Positions 52,371-60,736 of a stretch of 64,000 nt of DNA are shown here, piece by piece. Made by a program: the position numbers and the translations under genes. Positions within the stretch are counted from its first letter, which is position 1. Each line of letters opens with the position of its first letter. The stretch is taken from the NCBI GenBank assembly GCA_048941605.1, contig JBHLNL010000002.1, forward strand, positions 3,618 to 67,617, written 5' to 3'. The DNA is from Loki-b32 sp048941605. Lineage in GTDB: Archaea > Asgardarchaeota > Lokiarchaeia > Sigyniarchaeales > SOKP01. The notes beneath the pieces were generated by a model. The model had not been told where the DNA came from. It saw only the letters and a list, made by a program, of their open reading frames with translations, and ran no database searches.

Positions 52371-52523
52371 TTATTTTTCGCCTAAAGCAGCTTTTACTTT
52401 TTCTAACTCTTCCATGCGTTTCTTTTTCTCTTCTTCCCTTCTCTTTAACTCTGCTTCATCGACTTTTTGGAGTGAGACACCTTTTTTAATTTCATCTTCT
52501 AGTTCTTTATCAATTGGAGACAC
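52371..52523 (-). CDS. 50-aa WH2/beta-thymosin-like microprotein (putative actin binder)
   Basis: GTG start 52523, stop TAA 52371-52373; AGGTG lies about 10 nt upstream. Residues 8-21 read LEDEIKKGVSLQKV, fitting the WH2 pattern LxxxIxxGxxLxxV, followed by an acidic/basic helix AELKRREEEKKKRMEEL. WH2 motifs bind actin monomers. In beta-thymosins a similar motif is followed by a helix. The protein is too small to be in most gene calls. Lies between pelA and a GNAT gene. Whether it binds actin is inference from the motif. Confidence 0.6.
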   Translation of the reverse strand: MSPIDKELEDEIKKGVSLQKVDEAELKRREEEKKKRMEELEKVKAALGEK

Positions 52524-52613
52524 TTTTAACTTACACCTTCTATTTAAATTCCTCTGAAATAATTATATTGATATTTACACAAATTATAATAGAAATTATA
52601 TATAAGTTTTAGT

Positions 52614-53081
52614 TTATAGAGAGTTGATATCTAATTCCATAAGATACGCAGATTCTCCAGATTGATAATAATTTTCCAAAATTACTGGATTCCTTTTGAA
52701 ATTAAATTTTTCATATAATTCAATAGCAGCAGCATTATTTATTTGGACATTTAACACAATTTTTTTAATTTGCTTTAGATTTTTTATAATTTCAATAGTA
52801 TTTTGAAGAAGATGAGAACCATACCCTTTATTATGAAATTTTGGGTTAATAAGAAAATTGATAATATTTACTCTATCTTTTTTTTCCATTATAGCTATAA
52901 TAAAACCGATAAGCTTTTTTTTAATATTACGAGATTCCAATTTTAAAAAGATAGCATTATTTTCAATTAAATTCTCAATCAATTCCCGTGAAAATGCATT
53001 CTTTTTGAAAATCTTTTGCTCAAGACGTACAATTTGTTTTAAATCTTCTATTGTTACTTTTTTAATTTCCATTAAAACCAT
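52614..53081 (-). CDS. GNAT acetyltransferase (RimI-like)
   Basis: 155 aa (ATG 53081; an ATG at 53072 is also possible). GNAT fold: IEDLKQIVRLEQKIFKKNAFSRELI, the strand-loop VNIINFLINPKFHNKGYGSHLL with the acetyl-CoA P-loop (NKGYGS), and AAIELYEKFNFKR in the last motif. Close to RimI/Nat-type N-terminal acetyltransferases, but the substrate cannot be set by reading. Overlaps the end of the radical SAM gene by about 20 nt. Confidence 0.85.
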   Translation of the reverse strand: MVLMEIKKVTIEDLKQIVRLEQKIFKKNAFSRELIENLIENNAIFLKLESRNIKKKLIGFIIAIMEKKDRVNIINFLINPKFHNKGYGSHLLQNTIEIIKNLKQIKKIVLNVQINNAAAIELYEKFNFKRNPVILENYYQSGESAYLMELDINSL

Positions 53082-54213
53082 ATTCCTTTTTAAATACGTT
53101 AAGAGGCGTTTTTTCTGTTATTTGGTTATATTTTAACTGTCTAAAAGGTGTGGTTTCTATAATGTAACCTGTCAATTCATAATTTTTTAATATAGATATA
53201 ATTTGATCCTCAATTGCTATATAGAAAGGGATTTTAATATTTATTTTATCATAGAATATGAATTTATCATGAATTTTCAGATCTGTTATTAGGAATTTAT
53301 AAAATTTTTCAAGATCTTTTTGTTTTCCCTCTATTTGTGCATATAACAAAAGTCCTTCTTCAGTAATTACTTCATAAGGTAATTTTATATTTTTAGCTCT
53401 TCGAATATATCTATTTTTCAATTGATAATAATCTTTAGCCCTAATAGTACAAAAATGCATTTTTATAGAAACTTTAGGTCCTAATTTTTGAATAAGGTTA
53501 ATTGCTGTTTCATGACTATTAATTACGGTGGCAATTGAATCCTTTTTCAATTTGAAACCCCGTTCCTTAAGTGCTTTGCTATTAGGAAAGCAATATTCGA
53601 ATTCATTTAAATTAATGAAGTCTATACCATTATTGTCTAAATAATATATGAAATCCTCTAACAATTTTACATTTTCATCTCCTGGGATAACTGGAACTTC
53701 TACCCCTACTTTCATTTGGGTATTTAACGCTTTCTTAACATTACTCCAATTTTTTCTTCCTGGATGAAACCTTATCTCATCTAATCCTGTTAGAGAAAGT
53801 CTTTCAGCAATATTCTCATTAAAATTAATGCCATTTGAGTATAAATGGATATGGAACTTTTTTCCCTTTTTAGCTTTGATATAATTAATATAATCAATAG
53901 TTTTTTCAAGATTTATTTCTGAAAGAGGTTCTCCTCCAGTTATACTCATCCCTTTTGCGCTAATTAATTCAATTTCTTTAAGTAATTCTTCTTTAGTCCT
54001 AATCTCTATTTCATCTGCGAATGTTAGATTCTTTCCTCTCCTTTCTTCTGAAATTGGACAATACCAATTACAATGATCAGGTTTTTGGCAGATACCATTT
54101 AAGAATAAAACTACTTTACTTCCTTTTAAACAATATTTACATCCTTTGGGAATGCTCCTTCCTTTTATATAATAAGTTTGGCTATCTGTTTTTGCTATTT
54201 TTATTTTTCTCAT
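53062..54213 (-). CDS. Radical SAM protein (COG2108-like)
   Basis: 383 aa. An unusual N-terminal Cys pattern: GCKYCLKGSKVVLFLNGIC, then HCNWYCPISEERRGK. The barrel has MSITGGEPLSEINLEK and FHIHLYSNGINF. The C-terminal half carries EFEYCFPNSKALKERG and HFCTIRAKDYYQ, where extra Cys might bind a second cluster. Resembles the archaeal COG2108 radical SAM proteins of unknown function. Overlaps its neighbours slightly on both sides. Confidence 0.8.
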   Translation of the reverse strand: MRKIKIAKTDSQTYYIKGRSIPKGCKYCLKGSKVVLFLNGICQKPDHCNWYCPISEERRGKNLTFADEIEIRTKEELLKEIELISAKGMSITGGEPLSEINLEKTIDYINYIKAKKGKKFHIHLYSNGINFNENIAERLSLTGLDEIRFHPGRKNWSNVKKALNTQMKVGVEVPVIPGDENVKLLEDFIYYLDNNGIDFINLNEFEYCFPNSKALKERGFKLKKDSIATVINSHETAINLIQKLGPKVSIKMHFCTIRAKDYYQLKNRYIRRAKNIKLPYEVITEEGLLLYAQIEGKQKDLEKFYKFLITDLKIHDKFIFYDKINIKIPFYIAIEDQIISILKNYELTGYIIETTPFRQLKYNQITEKTPLNVFKKEYGFNGN

Positions 54214-54917
54214 CTTTTAAATAGTTTTTTTCTTATAATAGATTTTTTATCAGCCAATTCTTTCAAAATATCTTCAGTAGTTTCGTGAATTTGAATTTGT
54301 CTCTTTAAAAATACCCCTGTTCTTCCATGTTTTTCTCTTCTTAAAAGTACTTTTTTTCTTTCGTTTAATGTATTGATACTAATTCCCACTTCTTTTGCAG
54401 AATTAGCTTCATTGCCAATAATTGAAATTTCTTCGTGCCCTTGAGAATTTGGTTTTATTAATACTAGTCTTTTATCTATACCAGTTACTCTCAAATCTGA
54501 TTTCAATTGATTTATGTTTATTTTTCCTCCAAAATCATAGAATTCTATTGCTTTCTTCTCTAATTTTGATAAAGGTATTGTAATACTCTCCAATTCACTT
54601 AAATGGATATAAAGTTTTATGGCATCTAAGGGAGTAGCCATTAATATCTCTCTAAAATAATTTTTAAAACCATTTTTATTTAAAATTAATTCTATTTGAA
54701 ATGAAGGTATTTGCTGAAAAAAGATAATATCTATATCACTATTTTCGTGTGTATCACCACGGGCAATGCTTCCGTGAACAAAGGGATTGAGACCTTCTTT
54801 AACGAATATATCTAATAAGTTATGTGCAATATCCCTTTTATTTTGTAAAATAGTCCAATCTTCTTTAGAATAAATAACATTTTCATAGTGATCTCTTAAA
54901 ATTTTTTCTTGCTTCAT
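54210..54917 (-). CDS. Nucleotidyltransferase-domain protein
   Basis: 235 aa. MNT-type nucleotidyltransferase motif FVHGSIARGDTHENSDIDIIFF (GSxxRGDx4SDxD; 20-residue core around residues 42-63). A basic C-terminal part (RKKVLLRREKHGRTGVFLKR) may contact RNA. Archaeal members of this type are uncharacterised stand-alone transferases. Stop overlaps the start of the radical SAM gene (ATGA-like), and a 3-nt gap separates it from the membrane protein gene upstream. Confidence 0.82.
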   Translation of the reverse strand: MKQEKILRDHYENVIYSKEDWTILQNKRDIAHNLLDIFVKEGLNPFVHGSIARGDTHENSDIDIIFFQQIPSFQIELILNKNGFKNYFREILMATPLDAIKLYIHLSELESITIPLSKLEKKAIEFYDFGGKININQLKSDLRVTGIDKRLVLIKPNSQGHEEISIIGNEANSAKEVGISINTLNERKKVLLRREKHGRTGVFLKRQIQIHETTEDILKELADKKSIIRKKLFKR

Positions 54918-54920
54918 AAC

Positions 54921-55760
54921 TCAAACTAAATTTTTTGATTTCAGTAATTTATTGTCAAAGATATCAATAATCATGCCTAGAACAATGGTTTCATAATATT
55001 TAAACGAATAAGTGGCTTTCTCTATAGTTAAATATTTTAAATTCTTTACTCTTTGTGGTACAATTACAGTTAAAAATTTCTTCAGATGTTTATTTTTTAA
55101 AATTAGGACTGATCTACTACTGAATATTACATAGTTTTGAGTACGTAAGGTATTTTCTTTAACAAGATCATAGAAAGCAGAGAAATTTCTCTTGTTTAGC
55201 TTTGGATTAATCATTAAAACACCCAAATTATTAGGATCTGATAAAATTAGGCTATTATTTAACATAGGTTTTGAATGGTTTAATATAATGTAATTAGTGT
55301 TATTTATCATATTTTTGAGTTTGAGAGAATCTATAATAGCGGAAATAAGTGATTTCAACTCAGTACTTATATTTTTTTCAAATTTTATACTCTCTGTAAA
55401 ATTCTTGGTATTTAATTTTATATTTATTATAGTGAAACCATAACTACATAACCCTTCTATTAATATTTTGGAGAATTTTCTTTTGTACCTCCTTCCAAAT
55501 AATATAATTGGAGGACATGAACTGAATTTTTCTTTTAAAGATAAATTTCTAGTAAAATTCCACTTCTTTATAAGATCAAAATGATTCTCAGCAATTTTTG
55601 GCATTTTTGAGAACGAGTAATGTTCTAGAGCTTGATTTGAAAAAGAATTACGCCATCTGTGGGTAAATTTAAATATTTTTACACTAAAGAGTAGCACAAG
55701 CAATAAGAAAATTATAATTGTGTCGATTAAAATCCAATCCAATTGAAAAATACTTGTCAT
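54921..55760 (-). CDS. Membrane-anchored protein of unknown function
   Basis: 279 aa. One N-terminal membrane helix (about 9-28, WILIDTIIIFLLLVLLFSV), then a soluble basic domain. The section CPPIILFGRRYKRKFSKILIEGLCSYGFTIINI has the look of an alpha/beta-hydrolase-like core (strand, then helix, then strand), and NYIILNHSKPML follows. No Ser-His-Asp triad could be assigned. Adjacent to the nucleotidyltransferase gene with 3 nt between. Confidence 0.6.
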   Translation of the reverse strand: MTSIFQLDWILIDTIIIFLLLVLLFSVKIFKFTHRWRNSFSNQALEHYSFSKMPKIAENHFDLIKKWNFTRNLSLKEKFSSCPPIILFGRRYKRKFSKILIEGLCSYGFTIINIKLNTKNFTESIKFEKNISTELKSLISAIIDSLKLKNMINNTNYIILNHSKPMLNNSLILSDPNNLGVLMINPKLNKRNFSAFYDLVKENTLRTQNYVIFSSRSVLILKNKHLKKFLTVIVPQRVKNLKYLTIEKATYSFKYYETIVLGMIIDIFDNKLLKSKNLV

Positions 55761-55784
55761 GATAATAGAAAATTAAATTTAACC

Positions 55785-56099
55785 CTAATCTACAACTTCA
55801 GATATCCAGTTTAAATATTTTTCAGAACCTGTTTCGATTTTAAATCCAATACATTCTGGGGTTTCATAACTGTGAATTTCATTGATTTTTTGGATAATAA
55901 GTTCATTATTTTCTTGGATTGTCTTGATGAGCAATAAACATTCGTTTTCTTCTTCAATTTTTCCCTTCCATCTATATATAGAAAAAACATTATGAATGAT
56001 ATTTACACATGCAGCGAGTTTACTTTCAACTAAAATCTTTGCTATTCTTTCACCCTCCTCTTTATTTGGTACAGTAACAAAAAAAATATAGTGACTCAT
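55785..56099 (-). CDS. cutA: CutA-type divalent-cation tolerance protein
   Basis: 104 aa from the ATG at 56099 (an upstream in-frame ATG at 56153 would add 18 residues not seen in the family). Trimeric ferredoxin-like fold: HYIFFVTVPNKEEGERIAKILVESKLAACVNII, SIYRWKGKIEEENECLLLIKT, IHSYETPECIGFKI. CutA proteins bind copper and other ligands; physiological role still vague. Lies 25 nt upstream of the membrane-anchored protein gene. Confidence 0.93.
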   Translation of the reverse strand: MSHYIFFVTVPNKEEGERIAKILVESKLAACVNIIHNVFSIYRWKGKIEEENECLLLIKTIQENNELIIQKINEIHSYETPECIGFKIETGSEKYLNWISEVVD

Positions 56100-56247
56100 A
56101 TCTGATCTTTTATTAGTAATTTTAATTTTGATTAATGATGTACATAATATCAACTTTAATAGATCTGAATAACTTATAAAGAAATTTAAATTGGTATAAT
56201 TCTATTAAATATACAATTAAAATATTATATCTGAGGTACATAAAAAC

Positions 56248-56973
56248 TTGCTGCATAATGTTTATCTTATTCACCAATATACCGGGATTTGTTTAATCCA
56301 CCGGAAATATGGGACTATTGAGTTTAATCAAGATTTAGTTAGTGGTTTTCTCACAGCATTAAAGGATTTTAGTGTCGAATTTTCGAAAGGTTCTGGGGAA
56401 TTGAAAGTAATTGATATGCAAGTGTTTTACTTGCTATTAGTGTTTAAGGAGGGGGTATTGATTACAGCTGCAGCTGATAAAAATGATGATGCGAAAATAA
56501 CACATAAGGCATTAACAGATATTATTGATAAATTTGTAGTCCAATACGGTAATCAACTCGAAAGTTGGTCAGGTGACGTTCGTATCTTTCGTGACTTTGA
56601 CCAAATAATTGATGAAATTTTAAAGAGAGGAAGAATTGCTGAAATCCAATTGAAGCTTCCAATTTTAAAGATTTTCAAGAAGGATTTTCTTAAATCGCAG
56701 AAACAGATTGCGAAGAAGGGTTTGGTTTTATCAGAAGATGATTTGCGAGTAGTTAGAGATCAGAAACCAGAATGGACTGCAAAACGACTACCCAAGCAAA
56801 TAATTACACAAGGATTTTTAGATAAAAAGGAATTTAAAATAGCCCATTTAGCGGATGGATTTCACACAATTGCTGAAATTGCTGAAGAATCTGGTCGACC
56901 AGAATCTGAGATTCTACGAATAATAGGAAGTTTAGATGATTTAGGTTTAATCTCATATATAGAAATCAAATAA
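56248..56973 (+). CDS. Longin/roadblock-like domain protein with C-terminal winged helix
   Basis: 241 aa, start TTG 56248 with GAGGT 10 nt upstream. The first 125 residues look longin-like (VYLIHQYTGICLIHRKYG; FNQDLVSGFLTALKDFS; FYLLLVFKEGVLITAAA), similar to proteins that partner small GTPases in Asgard archaea. The C-terminal 60 residues form a winged helix (DGFHTIAEIAEESGRPESEILRIIGSLDDLGLI). Such proteins are expanded in Asgards; the partner here is unknown. Spaced 125 bp before rtcB. Confidence 0.65.
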   Translation: MLHNVYLIHQYTGICLIHRKYGTIEFNQDLVSGFLTALKDFSVEFSKGSGELKVIDMQVFYLLLVFKEGVLITAAADKNDDAKITHKALTDIIDKFVVQYGNQLESWSGDVRIFRDFDQIIDEILKRGRIAEIQLKLPILKIFKKDFLKSQKQIAKKGLVLSEDDLRVVRDQKPEWTAKRLPKQIITQGFLDKKEFKIAHLADGFHTIAEIAEESGRPESEILRIIGSLDDLGLISYIEIK

Positions 56974-57098
56974 TTTTATAAATTACCTTTTTAAGGCACC
57001 TATATATAAAGTAATCAATTTTGGATTTCACTGTTTTTTGACTTATTATTGAATTAAATGAAAATATTTTTGAAAACTGCTTTACTTATAAAGTTAGT

Positions 57099-58571
57099 AT
57101 GAATGTTAATAAAATTGCTGACAATATCTATGAGATTCCTCCAAAAACTTTAATGACACGGATTAAAGGAAATATCGAGAAATTTCAGATGATTGTTCCT
57201 GTAAAAATTTATGCAAATGATTACATTTTAGAAAAAATACGTTTAGATCGTACGTTAGACCAGATATGTAATGTTGCATGTTTACCCGGTATAAAGAAAC
57301 ATGCTATTGCTCTTTCGGATGCTCATCAAGGATATGGATTTTGTATAGGGGGCGTTGCTGGGACAGATGCAGAGGATGGAATGATTTCTCCTGGTGGTGT
57401 TGGATATGATATTAATTGTGGTGTAAGACTATTAAAATCTAATTTATTTCTTAAAGATATCAAGAATGTACTTCCAAAGCTGTTAAATACAATTTTTAAT
57501 AATATCCCCTCAGGTTTAGGATCGAAAGGTAAATTAAACATAGGCTATTCAGAATTAGATAAAGTTTTAAATAATGGGGTGAATTGGGCTTTTGATAATG
57601 ATTATGCATTAGAAGAGGATCTTAAACATTTAGAAGAAAATGGATGTTTAAAGGATGCTGATGCTAGTTTAGTTTCACAAAAAGCGAAACAGCGAGCTAT
57701 AAAACAGCTTGGTTCTTTAGGAAGTGGAAATCACTTTCTTGAAATACAAAAAGTTGATCAAATTTATAATGAGGGTATTGCTAAAGCTATGGGAATTTAT
57801 GAAAAGAATCAAATTACAATTATGGTTCACACAGGAAGTAGAGCTCTTGGACATCAAGTATGTACAGATTCTTTGCGCAGTATTGAACAGGCAATGAAAG
57901 AATACAATATAAAAGTTCCTGATAGAGAATTAGCTTGTGTTCCTGCAAATACATCTGAAGCACAAAACTATTTGAAACAGATGTCATGTGCTGCTAATTT
58001 TGGATTTACAAATCGTCAATTAATCACTCATTGGTTAAGAGAATCCTTTCAAAATACCTTTAAAAAAGATATAGACGATTTGGATTTACATTTAATCTAT
58101 GGTGTTTGCCATAATATTTTGAAAATAGAAGAACATGAAATTGATGGAAAAAAAGTGAAATTAAATGTTCATAGAAAAGGTGCAACTAGAGCATTTCCAC
58201 CAGAACATCCTGTTCTACCATCTGAGTATAAATCTATTGGTCAGCCTGCATTAATCCCAGGAACGATGGGTTCTGCTTCTTATCTTTGTGTAGGTAAAAA
58301 GAATGCTATGGATCTGTCATTTGGTTCTACTGCGCATGGCTCTGGAAGAGTTATGTCTAGAGCTAAAGCTACTAAGAAATATTGGGGAGAACGAGTTAAA
58401 GATAGCCTAAGTAAACAAGGTATAATGGTGAAAGCTGCTTCGATGAAAGTAATCGCTGAAGAGGCTCCTGGGGCATATAAAGATATTGATCAAGTTGTTC
58501 AAGTAAGTCATGATCTAGGAATTGTTGAAAAAGTAGTAAGATTAGTTCCTGTAGGTGTGGTAAAGGGCTAA
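57099..58571 (+). CDS. rtcB: RNA-splicing ligase RtcB
   Basis: 490 aa. Joins tRNA (and other) exons after splicing endonuclease cleavage, using GTP and Mn2+. GGVGYDINCGVRLL holds the metal Cys. GSGNHFLEIQ, VHTGSRALGHQV and STAHGSGRVMSRAKA, with the guanylylated His, are all present. It ends VVRLVPVGVVKG, as in the family. Archease, its activator, is encoded convergently just downstream. It would serve both the tRNA-Ser intron and the proposed rnhB intron in this window. Confidence 0.97.
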   Translation: MNVNKIADNIYEIPPKTLMTRIKGNIEKFQMIVPVKIYANDYILEKIRLDRTLDQICNVACLPGIKKHAIALSDAHQGYGFCIGGVAGTDAEDGMISPGGVGYDINCGVRLLKSNLFLKDIKNVLPKLLNTIFNNIPSGLGSKGKLNIGYSELDKVLNNGVNWAFDNDYALEEDLKHLEENGCLKDADASLVSQKAKQRAIKQLGSLGSGNHFLEIQKVDQIYNEGIAKAMGIYEKNQITIMVHTGSRALGHQVCTDSLRSIEQAMKEYNIKVPDRELACVPANTSEAQNYLKQMSCAANFGFTNRQLITHWLRESFQNTFKKDIDDLDLHLIYGVCHNILKIEEHEIDGKKVKLNVHRKGATRAFPPEHPVLPSEYKSIGQPALIPGTMGSASYLCVGKKNAMDLSFGSTAHGSGRVMSRAKATKKYWGERVKDSLSKQGIMVKAASMKVIAEEAPGAYKDIDQVVQVSHDLGIVEKVVRLVPVGVVKG

Positions 58572-58579
58572 ATTCTTAT

Positions 58580-59017
58580 TTAGATATCAAAAACAATATT
58601 TATTTTTACATTATTCTTTTTTTCTTCGATCTTCATGAAAGAATAAGTTATAGCTTTGACTTCTGTACCTGGTTCATGTTTTTGTTTATCAAATTTTTCT
58701 CCAGAAGCATGTGCTTTTAAAAAATATTTTCCTTTATCTTTTTTTATAGGGTGAATACTTATTTTGTTAAATATAAGTTCTTCTACATCAAAAAGATAAA
58801 GGAATTCTGAAAGGAAATCAAATAATAATGCTTCTTTATCTTCTGCTTCAATTTTTATAGTTCTATCAATTTTTGGAGTTATTATTTTTAAACTGGGTGT
58901 AATTGTTTCCATTAAACTATATGCTGTTTGCTCAAAAGCTTCTTCCAAGGAATTGCCCCGAATTTCAACTGAAACATCAGCAGTGTGATTCAGAAATTTA
59001 TACCCTGCTTTTTTCAT
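58580..59017 (-). CDS. Archease (RtcB activator)
   Basis: 145 aa. Accelerates RtcB guanylylation. Family marks: YKFLNHTADVSVEIRGNSLEEAFEQTAYSLM, LLFDFLSEFLYLFDVE, VKAITYSFMKIEE. Tail-to-tail with rtcB (8 nt apart), a frequent genomic association that supports the functional pair. Confidence 0.95.
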   Translation of the reverse strand: MKKAGYKFLNHTADVSVEIRGNSLEEAFEQTAYSLMETITPSLKIITPKIDRTIKIEAEDKEALLFDFLSEFLYLFDVEELIFNKISIHPIKKDKGKYFLKAHASGEKFDKQKHEPGTEVKAITYSFMKIEEKKNNVKINIVFDI

Positions 59018-59134
59018 CTTTTCGTTAACGATTGATTGATAATTGCATTATTTTGAAATGTTTGATATAGATAGCATTTTAGCAGTTATATAACTTTCTT
59101 AGTAGTTTAAATTGATTTTAGAAAATGTTACTAT

Positions 59135-59635
59135 ATGTTTTATACAATTGCGGATGATTTGATCTTTTATCAAGTATTTTCCTTTGTTAAAAAATACACA
59201 AATTATGAACTAAAACTGCGTGAATATTTTTATGAAAAGACTCAGGGAATCTATCCAGAATTTATAGTAGTAATTAGGCAATTTATCTTCTTTTTTATTA
59301 AAAAAGAACATTATTTCAATGCTAAAGAGTATTTAGACTCTATGAGAAGGGAGCTAATTAATAGAAAGATTATAATCATAAGAATTGAAAGAATTCTAAT
59401 TAATATGTTGTTTAGTTTTTTTCCTGATTTAAACATAGATACTGTAAAAATAGAGAACGATTATGAATCAGGTAAAAGAGAAATTTCAGTATATTTCCTT
59501 TTTTTTAAAGAAAGGGGTATTGCAATAGGGCGTAATGGAGATTATATTAGAGCAGTAAACGAAATATTTGAAAAATATGTTAAATTTGTGAACAAAAATT
59601 CTCCAGTAAGAGTAAAGTGTAAATTCAAGGAATAA
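59135..59635 (+). CDS. Small protein with KH-like C-terminal motif
   Basis: 166 aa. The C-terminal third reads FFKERGIAIGRNGDYIRAVNEIFEKYV, resembling the GxxG loop and helix of NusA-type KH domains. The N-terminal part is helical with aromatic residues (FYTIADDLIFYQVFSFVKKY; RQFIFFFIKKEHYF). The family is not recognised. An RNA-binding role is plausible from the KH-like loop and from the neighbourhood of archease and CarS, but unproven. Confidence 0.55.
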   Translation: MFYTIADDLIFYQVFSFVKKYTNYELKLREYFYEKTQGIYPEFIVVIRQFIFFFIKKEHYFNAKEYLDSMRRELINRKIIIIRIERILINMLFSFFPDLNIDTVKIENDYESGKREISVYFLFFKERGIAIGRNGDYIRAVNEIFEKYVKFVNKNSPVRVKCKFKE

Positions 59636-59653
59636 AGTCAATTTACTACGATT

Positions 59654-60424
59654 TTACCATGGTACATCTTTTAAACCTATGAAATAAGCTACTGTATTCG
59701 CAATAATACTTACAGCAGGGGTTAAAATTATCAAAAAAACTAGGATAAAAGTATCTGGTAATAAAAACAGATTTGGTGCAATAAAACCAGGGATTGAGAT
59801 AAATAATAATGCAACTAAGGCAAAATCAAGTTGATCTACTATCCAAAAAGGAGCTCCGCTTTTAATATCAAATCTCCTTTTAAAAAATGAACCTATCAAA
59901 TCACCTAATACAGCCCCATATGAGGCTAAAACAATTCTTATAATTAAGACAAGGAAATTAATTGGAAATTCTCCACCTATAAAATAATATTCAAAAACTT
60001 TCATATTGTTATATAGAATATATTGTCCTGAGGCAGCCGCATCCCCAATAACCTCCTGAATCGGTAACCATAAACCATTAAAAAGGAGAAAAATGCAGAA
60101 AGAAATAGGAATTCCAATATATAAAGGTCCTTTTAGTCCTTTCCAAGTTTTATGATCCCCTAGGATTCTCCTTCCATCACGGAAATTTCTCCCACCATCA
60201 ATAGGTTTACCTCCACCAGTGATAACCATTGAAGCATTTGAAATGTAAGCTGGAACAATGATAAGAAGGCTAAATATCAATAGAGCAACCCAATCAGCCC
60301 AATTAAAAATAAACGAAATTACAAGAAAATTAGCTAAAATTAATGTTGCAAATACTATTGCTAAAATTATAGCAACCTTTTTATTATTTTTTTCAGTATC
60401 TCTACGATAAATTTCAGCTGGCAA
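59654..60424 (-). CDS. carS: CDP-archaeol synthase CarS
   Basis: 256 aa, integral membrane. Activates unsaturated archaetidic acid with CTP in archaeal lipid synthesis. Several membrane helices surround YISNASMVITGGGKPIDGG, NFRDGRRILGDHKTWKG (the CarS/CdsA family loop) and SYGAVLGDLIGSFFKRR with FWIVDQLDF. Confirms an archaeal membrane lipid pathway. Divergent from the Orc1/Cdc6 gene. Confidence 0.95.
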   Translation of the reverse strand: MPAEIYRRDTEKNNKKVAIILAIVFATLILANFLVISFIFNWADWVALLIFSLLIIVPAYISNASMVITGGGKPIDGGRNFRDGRRILGDHKTWKGLKGPLYIGIPISFCIFLLFNGLWLPIQEVIGDAAASGQYILYNNMKVFEYYFIGGEFPINFLVLIIRIVLASYGAVLGDLIGSFFKRRFDIKSGAPFWIVDQLDFALVALLFISIPGFIAPNLFLLPDTFILVFLIILTPAVSIIANTVAYFIGLKDVPW

Positions 60425-60736
60425 CGTTAAATAATCCTTTATAAGGTATACTATTTAGTTAAAAAAATGTTTGATTAAATTAAATTTTTTTTAAATGAAA
60501 AAATTGTTAATAAGAACTTAATAAATATTGCTTCATAAATAATATTCTTTTAAAATACCGACAATAATATTATAATTTATTGAAAAGATTCATCAAAATT
60601 AGCTATTAAAGCTTTAACATTTTTCTAATAAATTAAAGATTAATAATTAACTTTATATATGCAATTGAAATAAATTATATATTTTAATTTCGAGTGCAAA
60701 TATTTTTATGAAAGTGATGGAGTAATGGTGTAATAA
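60425..60736. other. 312-bp AT-rich region upstream of Orc1/Cdc6 (possible replication origin)
   Basis: No ORF. Very AT-rich, with short direct repeats of TTAATAA-like sequence and a TATA-like TTATATAT near 60654-60662. Archaeal origins often lie next to orc1/cdc6, so this is a candidate. No clear ORB-type inverted repeats with G-runs could be seen, and the region may be only the shared promoter of carS and cdc6. Confidence 0.3.
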
